From: Muribaculaceae bacterium
GTDB taxonomy: Bacteria; Bacteroidota; Bacteroidia; Bacteroidales; Muribaculaceae
DNA: 33,021 nt
NCBI GenBank assembly: GCA_024400935.1
Contig: JAKSLZ010000022.1
Coordinates: forward strand, 1 to 33,021
Direction of reading: 5' to 3'
The first letter of the stretch is position 1; every line of letters starts with the position of its first letter. Of this stretch, positions 25,149-33,021 are shown one piece after another. Position numbers and translations under genes: made by a program. Under the pieces are notes generated by a model. The model was not told the origin of the DNA and did no database searches. It saw nothing but the letters and a program-made list of their open reading frames with translations.

Positions 25149-27710
25149 ATGAAAAATTTTGTTCTCTCAGCTATTGTTGCGCTCGGCGCAATCTTCACTG
25201 CAAGTGCAGTAAACAATGTGGCTTATCAGGATGCCACGGTTCGTTTCACAGTCATCACCGACGGTACGGTGCGCATGGAATATGCCCCCGACGGCAAGTT
25301 TGTCGACGACAAGTCGTTTGTTGCCGTTGAGCGCGACTATGCTCCCGTGAAATACACCGTTAAGGATGGCTCATGGGTTGAAATCACAACTCCCAAAATG
25401 AAACTCCGCTACAAGAAGGGTAGTGGCGCTTTCACCGAGAAGAATACCGAGATTAAGGGCGTCAAGGGCGCGTTCCAGTTCACATGGAAGCCCGGCATGA
25501 AGCAGCAGGCCAATCTCAAGGGTACCTATCGCACCCTCGACCGTTGCCTGGGCGATGTGTTCAGCCCCGGTAAGGAAAAGGTGAAACTCCCAGTTGAGGA
25601 CGGTATCATTGCCCGCGACGGCTGGACTCTCATCGACGACTCCAAGAACTTCCTCTTCGACGGCAACACCGACTGGGACTGGGTGAAGGAGCGCAAGGCT
25701 GCCGACGGTGCCCAGGACTGGTACTTCATGGCCTATGGCAACGACTACAAGAAGGCGCTGGGCGACTATGCCACATTTGCCGGCAAGATGCCTCTGCCTC
25801 CCCGTTACGTGTTCGGTTACTGGTGGAGCCGCTACTGGGCTTACAGCGACCAGGAGATGCGTGACCTCATTGACAAGATGGATGCTTACCAGATTCCCCT
25901 CGATGTGCTAGTCGTTGACATGGACTGGCACTACACCGACAATGTGCGCGGTGGCTGGACCGGATTCACATGGAACAAGTCGCTCTTCCCAGAGCCCAAC
26001 AAGTTCCTCAACTACTTGCGCGACAAGGGTCTCAAGATTACGCTCAACCTCCATCCCGCTGATGGCGTCATGACTTGGGAAGAGAAATACCCCGAGATGT
26101 GTGCCGAGGTGGGCATGAACCCTGCCGAGAAGAAGAATATCCCCTGGTGGGGCAGCCGCAAGGACTTTACCAAGGGCCTGTTCAAGCACATCCTCAACCC
26201 CATGGAGAAAGAGGGCGTTGACTTCTGGTGGCTCGACTGGCAGCAGTACCCCAACGACCTGCTCGTTGACGGCCTGAGCAACACCTGGTGGATCAACTAC
26301 ACCTTCTTCACTCAGCAAGAGAAGTTCACTAACAAGCGCCCGCTGCTCTATCACCGCTGGGGCGGTCTGGGTAACCACCGTTATCAGATTGGTTTCTCAG
26401 GCGATACCTACATGGGATGGAAGTCTCTCGACTATCAGCCCTACTTCAACCACACCGCGTCAAATGTGCTCTACGGTTTCTGGAGTCACGACATCGGCGG
26501 CCACATGCTGGCTTGGAACGATGATATCAACCCCGAGGATGCCATGGATCATGTAGATCCCGAGCTCTATATACGCTGGATGCAATTCGGTGCATTGAGC
26601 CCCGTGCTGCGCACCCATTCTACTAAGGACAACCGCCTCGAGAAAGAGCCTTGGGCATTTGGTCCCGAGGTGACCGATGTGCTGCGCGACATCATCCAGC
26701 AGCGTTACCGCATGGCTCCCTATATCTACACCACAGCACGTCAGGCTCACGACACATCTATCTCAATGTGCCGCCCCATGTACTATGACTACCCTGATGC
26801 CGAGGAGGCTTATCAGTTCAAGAACCAGTATATGTTTGGCGACGACATGATGATTGCTCCCGTCACCTCTCCTGCGACCAACGGCTTCACCACCATCAAG
26901 GTGTGGCTGCCCGAGGGCAAGTGGTATGAGATGGTATCGGGCACAATGCTCGACGGCGGACAGGTGGTTGAACGCGACTTCGCCCTCGACGAGTATCCCA
27001 TTTACGTCAAGGCCGGCGCTGTGCTTCCGTTCACAGGTGGCAAGGTGAAGAACCTCACTGCCAACGATGATCCCGTCGAGGTAACAGTATTCCCCGGTGG
27101 CAACGGCGAGTTCAAGATGTATGAGGACGCCGGCGTGAGCAAGAACTACGAGACCGAGTGCGCATGGACAGCCCTGTCGTCAAAGCGCGAAGACGCTCGC
27201 CTCACAGTGAACATCGCTCCCCGCCAGGGCAAGTATGCCGGCATGGCGCAGAATCGTGACTTCAGCGTGCGCGTGCTTTGCTCAGAAGCTCCTGCTTCGG
27301 TTACCGTAAACGGCCAGAAGGTTGATTACACCTACGATGCCAAGGAGCTCGCTGTAGTAGTGAAATTGCCCAAGAAGGCTTGCGGCACTGCTACTGAAGT
27401 CGTGCTGAACTACACCGGTCCTGCCCACAACCTTGCCGACGGCACCATTGGCCGTGCTAAGCGTGTGGTGAAGACCATCAACGAGTTCAAGAGCAAGTGC
27501 AACCCCGGCCGTTTGTTCAACGATGAGGTTGCCGACCTGGGATCGTTCTACGTGGGCATCAACTACAACCCCGAGAATGTGATTGAGTGGGTCAACAAGT
27601 TCAACACCACCTACAACAACCTTCCCGAGGTGTTCAAGACATTTGGCGACAATGACCGCGCCAAGGCCGACGCCCAGTGGATTTTTGAAAAAATCAACTA
27701 CAAGAAATAA
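25149..27710 (+). CDS. GH31 family alpha-glycosidase, secreted
   Basis: This 853-residue protein has a signal peptide (to about residue 20). A galactose-mutarotase-like N-domain (about 25-215) precedes the GH31 barrel (about 225-570). The probable nucleophile is D363 in FWWLDWQQ and the acid/base is D419 in GFSGDTYMGW. LVVDMDWHYTD and FWSHDIGGHM are further hallmarks. Beta-domains follow (to about 765), then an Ala/Lys/Asn-rich helical tail (about 769-853) not needed for the GH31 fold. Family members cleave alpha-xylosides, alpha-glucosides, alpha-galactosides or alpha-GalNAc; the specificity here is not readable with confidence. It follows rhaD by 35 bp, so rhamnose catabolism and this periplasmic hydrolase are probably co-expressed. 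Confidence 0.9.
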   Translation: MKNFVLSAIVALGAIFTASAVNNVAYQDATVRFTVITDGTVRMEYAPDGKFVDDKSFVAVERDYAPVKYTVKDGSWVEITTPKMKLRYKKGSGAFTEKNTEIKGVKGAFQFTWKPGMKQQANLKGTYRTLDRCLGDVFSPGKEKVKLPVEDGIIARDGWTLIDDSKNFLFDGNTDWDWVKERKAADGAQDWYFMAYGNDYKKALGDYATFAGKMPLPPRYVFGYWWSRYWAYSDQEMRDLIDKMDAYQIPLDVLVVDMDWHYTDNVRGGWTGFTWNKSLFPEPNKFLNYLRDKGLKITLNLHPADGVMTWEEKYPEMCAEVGMNPAEKKNIPWWGSRKDFTKGLFKHILNPMEKEGVDFWWLDWQQYPNDLLVDGLSNTWWINYTFFTQQEKFTNKRPLLYHRWGGLGNHRYQIGFSGDTYMGWKSLDYQPYFNHTASNVLYGFWSHDIGGHMLAWNDDINPEDAMDHVDPELYIRWMQFGALSPVLRTHSTKDNRLEKEPWAFGPEVTDVLRDIIQQRYRMAPYIYTTARQAHDTSISMCRPMYYDYPDAEEAYQFKNQYMFGDDMMIAPVTSPATNGFTTIKVWLPEGKWYEMVSGTMLDGGQVVERDFALDEYPIYVKAGAVLPFTGGKVKNLTANDDPVEVTVFPGGNGEFKMYEDAGVSKNYETECAWTALSSKREDARLTVNIAPRQGKYAGMAQNRDFSVRVLCSEAPASVTVNGQKVDYTYDAKELAVVVKLPKKACGTATEVVLNYTGPAHNLADGTIGRAKRVVKTINEFKSKCNPGRLFNDEVADLGSFYVGINYNPENVIEWVNKFNTTYNNLPEVFKTFGDNDRAKADAQWIFEKINYKK

Positions 27711-27723
27711 TTTCTGAAAACAA

Positions 27724-29028
27724 ATGCACCGTCGGTATATCACCATATTAGCGGTACTCACCTGCATAGTGTCGTGGGCAATAACTCCCCGTGAGGAGTT
27801 TGCCCGCGACAAGCGCCGCAGTGCCTATTGCTATGTGGTTTACCCCGACAAGGACCTTCCTGCCCTCACGCCTGCGCCACGTGGCTACGTGCCGTTCCAC
27901 ATCGACCATTATGGCCGTCACGGTAGCCGATGGCTCACAAATGCCAGGGCTTACAGCGACCCCATCGAGATTCTTGACATGGGAGCCCGCAACGGCCGGC
28001 TCACCGCTAGGGGACAGGAAATACTGTCACAGCTCAAGGTCCTTAACGAGGCTTCGCAGAACCGATGGGGCGAACTTACCCCATTAGGTGCCGAGCAGCA
28101 TCGTGGCATAGCCGAGCGCATGATGACGAATTTTCCGCAGGTCTTTGCCGGTGATGCCATCATCAACGCACGTTCTACCACCAAGATAAGGTGCATCCTC
28201 TCGATGAGCAACGAGTTGCAGGTGTTCTCGGCACGCAATCCTCGCATCACGATTGACTGTGACGCCAGCGCTGCCGACATGTATTACCTCAAGAGCGAGC
28301 CTCGCGAACTCATAGACTCGCTGGTAAAGCCTGCAATGCCTCAGTTGCTCGACCTCATGAAGGCTGAAATCGACTTTTCGCACTTCCACAGCCAGTTGTT
28401 CAACGACCCGCAGTTTGTGGCCGACAGCATCGCGCCTGCCGACCTCGTGGGCAAGATGTATGAACTCGCCAGCAACATGCAGAGCCATAGCGAGATGGAT
28501 ATGTCGTTCTACGACCTGTTTACCGTCGACGAACTCTACGGCATCTGGAACAAGTTCAACACTTGGAACTATGTCTATCTGGCTGCGTGTCCGCAATCGG
28601 GCAGCGCGTGCCCCTACGTGACAGGCGTGCCCCTGTTGCGCAACATCATCGCCAGCTGTGATGCGGCAATCGCGTCGGGTAACCATGGCGCTACATTGCG
28701 ATTTGGACACGACACGGTCATCATGCCCACTGTGTGCCTTATGGGCTTGGACTGGTATGGTGCGCAGGTGAGCGACATGAGCAAGGTGTCTGACGAGTGG
28801 CAAAACTACCGCATCTTCCCCATGGCGGCCAACCTGCAGATGGTGTTCTACCGTCACGCCGAAGGGAAAACATCACCAGCCGACATACTGGTAAAATTCC
28901 TCTACAACGAGCACGAGGCGACGCTGCCCATCAGTGCCGTTGAGGGTCCGTATTATCGCTGGAACGACGTGAAATCATATTTTGAAAACATATTAGCCAT
29001 GAGCCCCTATAAGGCTCTCGGCTACTAA
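27724..29028 (+). CDS. Histidine acid phosphatase (clade 2, MINPP/phytase-like)
   Basis: This 434-residue secreted protein has a short N-terminal hydrophobic signal. The phosphatase motif is DHYGRHGSRW, with R65, H66 (phospho-acceptor) and R69. The distal proton-donor pair is H329-D330 in LRFGHDTVIM. These define the histidine phosphatase superfamily branch 2, which includes Bacteroides inositol polyphosphate phosphatases and other phosphomonoesterases. It would release phosphate from an extracytoplasmic substrate. It lies 13 bp after the GH31 gene and 13 bp before GH127, so it belongs to the operon, which is unusual for a glycan locus. The substrate could be phytate or a phosphorylated glycan; sequence does not decide. 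Confidence 0.85.
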   Translation: MHRRYITILAVLTCIVSWAITPREEFARDKRRSAYCYVVYPDKDLPALTPAPRGYVPFHIDHYGRHGSRWLTNARAYSDPIEILDMGARNGRLTARGQEILSQLKVLNEASQNRWGELTPLGAEQHRGIAERMMTNFPQVFAGDAIINARSTTKIRCILSMSNELQVFSARNPRITIDCDASAADMYYLKSEPRELIDSLVKPAMPQLLDLMKAEIDFSHFHSQLFNDPQFVADSIAPADLVGKMYELASNMQSHSEMDMSFYDLFTVDELYGIWNKFNTWNYVYLAACPQSGSACPYVTGVPLLRNIIASCDAAIASGNHGATLRFGHDTVIMPTVCLMGLDWYGAQVSDMSKVSDEWQNYRIFPMAANLQMVFYRHAEGKTSPADILVKFLYNEHEATLPISAVEGPYYRWNDVKSYFENILAMSPYKALGY

Positions 29029-29041
29029 AAAATTGATAATA

Positions 29042-30904
29042 ATGAAGTTGAGATTCTGGATATGTGCGGCACTGCTTGCCGGAGCTTTAACAACTGCACA
29101 TGCAGCGCAAAAGGGCGCACCGCAAATTCAAAGCGTGAGAATTAACGGCTATGTGGGCGACCGCATTGACAAGTGCATTGAGCATGTCACCATGCCCGTA
29201 GATGTTGACCGCTTGGTTCAACCGTTCCGTGCACAGGACGAGACCCAAAACCGCTGGCAAGGCGAGTTCTGGGGCAAGTGGGTGCAGGGTGCCATTGCGT
29301 CTTATCGCTACAACGGCGATGCCGCGCTGTATGAGAAGATTAAGAACTCTGTAGACTTGATGATTGCCACTCAGCTCCCCGACGGCTACATGGGCAACTA
29401 CGACAAGCAGCACCAGCTGCAAGGTTGGGACGTATGGGGCCGCAAGTACACCACATTAGGACTGCTCAAGTGGTATGACCTGTCGGGCGACAAGAAGGCT
29501 CTCGATGCCGCATGCCGCCTCATTAACTACACTATCACTCAGATAGGCCCCGGTGCAACTCCCGTCTATAAGACCGGCTGCTACAAGGGCATGGCATCGG
29601 GGTCAATACTTGAGCCAGTGGTAATGCTGTACAACGCCACCAAGAATCCCAAATATCTCGACTTTGCCAAGCATCTGGCACAGAGCCTTGACGAGAAGGG
29701 CGGACCCCAACTCATCACGCTCGCTGATACTCGCCTCGACCGCCGTTTCCCAGTAGAAGAACCCGACATGTGGTGGAGCAACGAGAACGGCCAGAAGGCC
29801 TACGAGATGATGTCGTGCTACGTGGGTTTCCTTGAACTCTACAAGGTCACTGGCGAGAAGCGCTACCTCGACGCCGTGGAGGCGGTGATGAAGCACATCA
29901 TGGACGAGGAAATCAATATCTGCGGCTCGGGTGCAGCGTCTGAATGCTGGTTTGGCGGCAAACTGCGTCAAACCGAGCCCAACTGTGACGCTATGGAGAC
30001 CTGCGTCACTTTCACATGGATGCAAATCAACGAGCGCCTGCTGCAAATTACAGGCAAGCCCGTCTATGCCGAAAATATTGAGAAAACCACATTCAACGCC
30101 CTCATCGCAAGCATGAAGTGCGATGGCACCGAGATTGTGAAATACACTCCGCTCGACGGTTTCCGCATGGGTGCCGACGGCCAGTGCGATATGCCTCTGC
30201 ATTGCTGCAATGCCAATGGTCCGCGTGCCTTTGCCATGATACCGCGTTACGCTTATTGCGTGCAGGACGGCGCTGTGGAGGTAAACATGTTCACCCCCTC
30301 AGAGGCAACGATTAAGGTTGGCAAGGAAATGGTGAAACTCGGCATGACCACGGGTTATCCTGCCAGTGGCAATGTGGAGATCGCTGTTGAGTGCAAGAAG
30401 AAAGCCGCTTTCCCGTTGAAGGTGCGCATCCCTGCATGGGCCGAGGGTGCCGATGTTCAGGTCAACGGTGTTTCGGTCAACGGTGCTGTAGCTGGCCAGT
30501 ATTGCGTTATCAATCGTGAATGGAACAATGGCGACAAGGTGACCGTTGACTTTGAGATGAGCGCTCGCCTGGAGAAGTTGAACGGCTTCCAGGCAATCGT
30601 GCGCGGCCCTATCACGCTTGCCCGCGACAACCGTTTCAACGACGGCCATGTCGATGAGGCATGCATCATCCCTGCCGACAAGGATGGCAAGGTAGAGCTG
30701 AAAGCAGTGGCAGCTCCCAAGGATATGTGGATGGCCTACGAACTCGTTGTCCCCGTGGGAACATACGGCAACGACGGTCAGATGCCCAAGCGCACCATCC
30801 ACCTGTGTGACTTCGCCTCGGCATGCAACGACTGGGACTTCAACGGCCGTTGCCGCGTGTGGCTACCCCGCACCGTCGAAGTGCGTTTTGATCCCCGCAG
30901 ATAA
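29042..30904 (+). CDS. GH127 family glycosidase (beta-L-arabinofuranosidase-like)
   Basis: This is 620 residues from ATG 29042; a TTG three codons upstream is possible but unlikely. It has a signal peptide (to about AHAAQ). The (alpha/alpha)6 barrel carries the GH127 zinc/cysteine site: E319 and C321 in METCVTF, and C388-C389 in HCCNANGPR. One of the paired cysteines would be the nucleophile and the others zinc ligands, as in the Bifidobacterium enzyme HypBA1. The family removes beta-L-arabinofuranosyl residues. A relative in B. thetaiotaomicron, BT1003, instead acts on aceric acid of rhamnogalacturonan II. It is 13 bp after the phosphatase gene and 5 bp before the GH36 gene. Confidence 0.9.
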   Translation: MKLRFWICAALLAGALTTAHAAQKGAPQIQSVRINGYVGDRIDKCIEHVTMPVDVDRLVQPFRAQDETQNRWQGEFWGKWVQGAIASYRYNGDAALYEKIKNSVDLMIATQLPDGYMGNYDKQHQLQGWDVWGRKYTTLGLLKWYDLSGDKKALDAACRLINYTITQIGPGATPVYKTGCYKGMASGSILEPVVMLYNATKNPKYLDFAKHLAQSLDEKGGPQLITLADTRLDRRFPVEEPDMWWSNENGQKAYEMMSCYVGFLELYKVTGEKRYLDAVEAVMKHIMDEEINICGSGAASECWFGGKLRQTEPNCDAMETCVTFTWMQINERLLQITGKPVYAENIEKTTFNALIASMKCDGTEIVKYTPLDGFRMGADGQCDMPLHCCNANGPRAFAMIPRYAYCVQDGAVEVNMFTPSEATIKVGKEMVKLGMTTGYPASGNVEIAVECKKKAAFPLKVRIPAWAEGADVQVNGVSVNGAVAGQYCVINREWNNGDKVTVDFEMSARLEKLNGFQAIVRGPITLARDNRFNDGHVDEACIIPADKDGKVELKAVAAPKDMWMAYELVVPVGTYGNDGQMPKRTIHLCDFASACNDWDFNGRCRVWLPRTVEVRFDPRR

Positions 30905-30909
30905 CAGAT

Positions 30910-32739
30910 ATGAGACAATTGATATTTACAACATTGATGCTGTGTGTCATCAATTGCGTTAATGCTTTTGAGATCCGCCTCACGTCAAAGACTGTAGGCG
31001 TAGTTCGTCTCGTATCTATGCAACCGGGCGAATGGAGCATTCACGCCACGATAAACGAAAATGACGGAAAAGAGGTGGTACACATCACGCTCAATGCCTC
31101 GGCAGCCATACAACCGCCCCGTTTTCAAGTAGAAATGGATGTTCCACAAATAGATATTCACCATCTGTGGAACTGCAAGAGCACAAGTGACAGATGCTGG
31201 CTGAAGCCCGACTGGTTAGGGCCTAACTCATCGCAGTTGGCCTGTGGCATGCCCCTGTATGCTTTTATAAACGACAACAACCAGAATCGACTCACCATTG
31301 CATGTAGCGAAAGTTTGCGCCGTGTTGATGCCTTGATGGGTATGCACGAAGAGGATGCAATGATAACAGCCCGTCTGAGTTTCTTCAATGCTCCCGAGGC
31401 TCCGCTGTCGCATTATGAGGTGGATATTCTCCTGGATGGCAGCAACCGTTTTTGGGGAGAGGCCATAAGCGAGGGGGCCCAGTGGATTTCGGCTTCGGCC
31501 GGACTCTCTCCGTGTCAAGTGCCTAATGCCGCTTACGAACCACTTTATAGCAGTTGGTATCAGTTTCACCAAAACATCAAAGCCGAGGATATTGAAGCTG
31601 AATGTAAGATGGCAAGCCTGATGGGAATGAAGACCATAATCCTTGACGACGGTTGGCAGACTGATGACAATAATCGTGGATATGCCTATTGTGGTGACTG
31701 GGAAGTGAGCAAAAACCGTTTTCCCGACATAAAAAGACATGTGGAGCAGGTGCAGCACATGGGGATGAAGTACATGATGTGGTACTCAGTACCCTATGTG
31801 GGGCATAACAGCAAAGCGTACAAGCTTTTTAAAGGCAAATACCTGTGGGACAGCGACCAGCAGAAACTCGCCGCTTTGGATCCCCGGTTCCCCGAAGTGC
31901 GTCAATATCTGTGCAAAACATATCAAGACGCCATTACAACAATGGGCTTGGACGGATTCAAACTTGACTTTATAGACGTGTTTAAACTTGATGGTGAAGA
32001 CCCCGCAGAAAAAGAAGACTATGCAGGAAGGGATATCAAGTCGCTACCCGAAGCCGTCAATGCGTTGATGAGTGAGATATATTATCAGTTGCATGAAATC
32101 AATCCTGACGTACTTATCGAGTTCAGGCAGGAATATGTAGGCCCGGCAATACGCCAGTACGGCAATATGCTTAGGGCCGCCGACTGCCCTGGCGACATGC
32201 AGGGAAATAGAATCAGGATATGCAATCTGCGTCTCACATCAGGCAATACGGCCGTTCACTCCGACATGCTTGAATGGAATGTCAACGAAACACCTGAAAA
32301 TGCCGCCAGAACGATACTCTCGGCATTGTTCTCGACCATACAGTATTCAATGATGCTACGCGACATCCCTGAATCCCACCGGCAACTTATCCGTCACTGG
32401 ATAGCATTCAGCAATGAACACCGAAAAACCCTCTTGCAAAGCGAGTTCAGGCCTTATCATCCCGAACAATGCTTCCCGATGATAGAAGCCGAGAGTGACA
32501 CCGAGAAAATTGTCGCTATTTACTCGCCCCTACAGGTTTACATAGCCGACGGAAAACCGACAATAGTGGTGAATGCATCACGCCAGCGCGCATTAGCCGT
32601 TGATGGCGATAAGGGTAAATATCGTGTGGAATGTTTTGATTGCTTGGGCAATAAAACAGATTCTTATAAAATCAAGATAACAGACAAAGCATTTATAAAC
32701 ATACCCGTCAGCGGGTATTGCAAAATTCAGAAATTATGA
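30910..32739 (+). CDS. GH36-like alpha-galactosidase, secreted
   Basis: This 609-residue protein has a signal peptide (to about NAFE). A beta-sandwich N-domain (about 20-215) precedes a TIM barrel (about 225-510) and a small C-terminal beta-domain. The probable nucleophile is D353 in FKLDFID, and the acid/base lies in RAADCPGD (D425 or D429). TIILDDGWQTDD and MMWYSVPYVG fit clan GH-D. The predicted role is removal of alpha-galactosyl residues, although close GH36/GH27 relatives can use other alpha-linked sugars. Its coding sequence looks somewhat A/T-richer than its neighbours. Its stop overlaps the start of the next gene by 4 bp (ATGA), which implies translational coupling. Confidence 0.85.
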   Translation: MRQLIFTTLMLCVINCVNAFEIRLTSKTVGVVRLVSMQPGEWSIHATINENDGKEVVHITLNASAAIQPPRFQVEMDVPQIDIHHLWNCKSTSDRCWLKPDWLGPNSSQLACGMPLYAFINDNNQNRLTIACSESLRRVDALMGMHEEDAMITARLSFFNAPEAPLSHYEVDILLDGSNRFWGEAISEGAQWISASAGLSPCQVPNAAYEPLYSSWYQFHQNIKAEDIEAECKMASLMGMKTIILDDGWQTDDNNRGYAYCGDWEVSKNRFPDIKRHVEQVQHMGMKYMMWYSVPYVGHNSKAYKLFKGKYLWDSDQQKLAALDPRFPEVRQYLCKTYQDAITTMGLDGFKLDFIDVFKLDGEDPAEKEDYAGRDIKSLPEAVNALMSEIYYQLHEINPDVLIEFRQEYVGPAIRQYGNMLRAADCPGDMQGNRIRICNLRLTSGNTAVHSDMLEWNVNETPENAARTILSALFSTIQYSMMLRDIPESHRQLIRHWIAFSNEHRKTLLQSEFRPYHPEQCFPMIEAESDTEKIVAIYSPLQVYIADGKPTIVVNASRQRALAVDGDKGKYRVECFDCLGNKTDSYKIKITDKAFINIPVSGYCKIQKL

Positions 32740-33021
32740 AACTGAGAAAGATTTTAGGTGCAACGCTGGCATTGGCTACGCTCATGTGCTCGGCTCAGGG
32801 CAATGATGCAAAGATGAACGCATTCGTTGATAACCTCATGTCGCAGATGACCATTGAGGAGAGAATAGGCCAACTCAACCTACTGCCGGCTCCCACCGAG
32901 ATTGTCACTGGTACCAAGCAGACCGATGACTTCGTGGGCAAGATACGCAAGGGCGAAGTGGGCGGAGTGCTCAACTGCAAGGGCGTGAAGAACGTGCGCG
33001 AGCTGCAGCGCCTCAACATCG
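32736..33021 (+). CDS. GH3 family glycosidase, N-terminal part (cut by window end)
   Basis: The first 95 residues of an incomplete gene start at the ATG that overlaps the GH36 stop codon. After a signal peptide (MCSAQG), residues about 30-95 read like the start of a GH3 catalytic domain: NLMSQMTIEERIGQLNLL, then GEVGGVLNC. GH3 enzymes of this type are commonly beta-glucosidases or beta-xylosidases of the periplasm. Catalytic residues lie beyond the window. Its position at the end of a tightly spaced run makes it part of the rhamnose/glycosidase operon. Confidence 0.82.
   Translation, partial: MKLRKILGATLALATLMCSAQGNDAKMNAFVDNLMSQMTIEERIGQLNLLPAPTEIVTGTKQTDDFVGKIRKGEVGGVLNCKGVKNVRELQRLNI

Overview
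The window looks like the chromosome of a gut-type Bacteroidales bacterium. A SusC/SusD pair, Bacteroidetes-type promoters (TTG or TTTG, then about 20 bp, then TAnnTTTG), T9SS-type C-terminal tails and a Bacteroides-type rhamnose operon all point that way. Muribaculaceae or Prevotella-like is my guess; the family cannot be fixed from this sequence alone. No rRNA, tRNA, CRISPR, transposase or transcription-regulator gene is visible.

Layout. (1) 1-3250: two DUF4143-type AAA ATPase genes, each tied to its own repeat family. A seven-copy 32-bp array lies upstream of the first. Three copies of a 42-bp nested palindrome surround the second. (2) 3326-6583, minus strand: a secreted GH106 alpha-L-rhamnosidase, ending at a bidirectional terminator. 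(3) 6584-7054: a divergent promoter region. (4) 7055-13067: a secreted esterase, then SusC and SusD. (5) 13194-20311: an unusual cassette of six secreted proteins. Two DUF218 (YdcF/SanA-like) proteins bracket a tandemly duplicated pair made of a small tailed protein and an IPT + beta-propeller protein. (6) 20362-25113: rhaB, rhaA, rhaT and rhaD, which take L-rhamnose to dihydroxyacetone phosphate and lactaldehyde. (7) 25149-33021: GH31, histidine acid phosphatase, GH127, GH36 and the start of a GH3, tightly packed behind the rhamnose genes.

Together this is a polysaccharide utilisation locus for a rhamnose-containing glycan, probably a pectic or arabinogalactan-type plant polysaccharide (inference). 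SusCD would import oligosaccharides. GH106, GH127, GH36, GH31 and GH3 would strip rhamnose, arabinofuranose-like, galactose and glucose/xylose-type units, the esterase would remove acyl groups, and RhaT/A/B/D would catabolise the released rhamnose. No rhamnose regulator (RhaR) or lactaldehyde reductase (RhaO/FucO) is present.

The least explained parts are the six-gene cassette after susD and several intergenic repeat structures. These are a variable-hairpin/constant-linker array at 16423-16650, octamer arrays just after stop codons, a 176-bp MITE-like inverted-repeat element, and the two repeat families attached to the ATPase genes.
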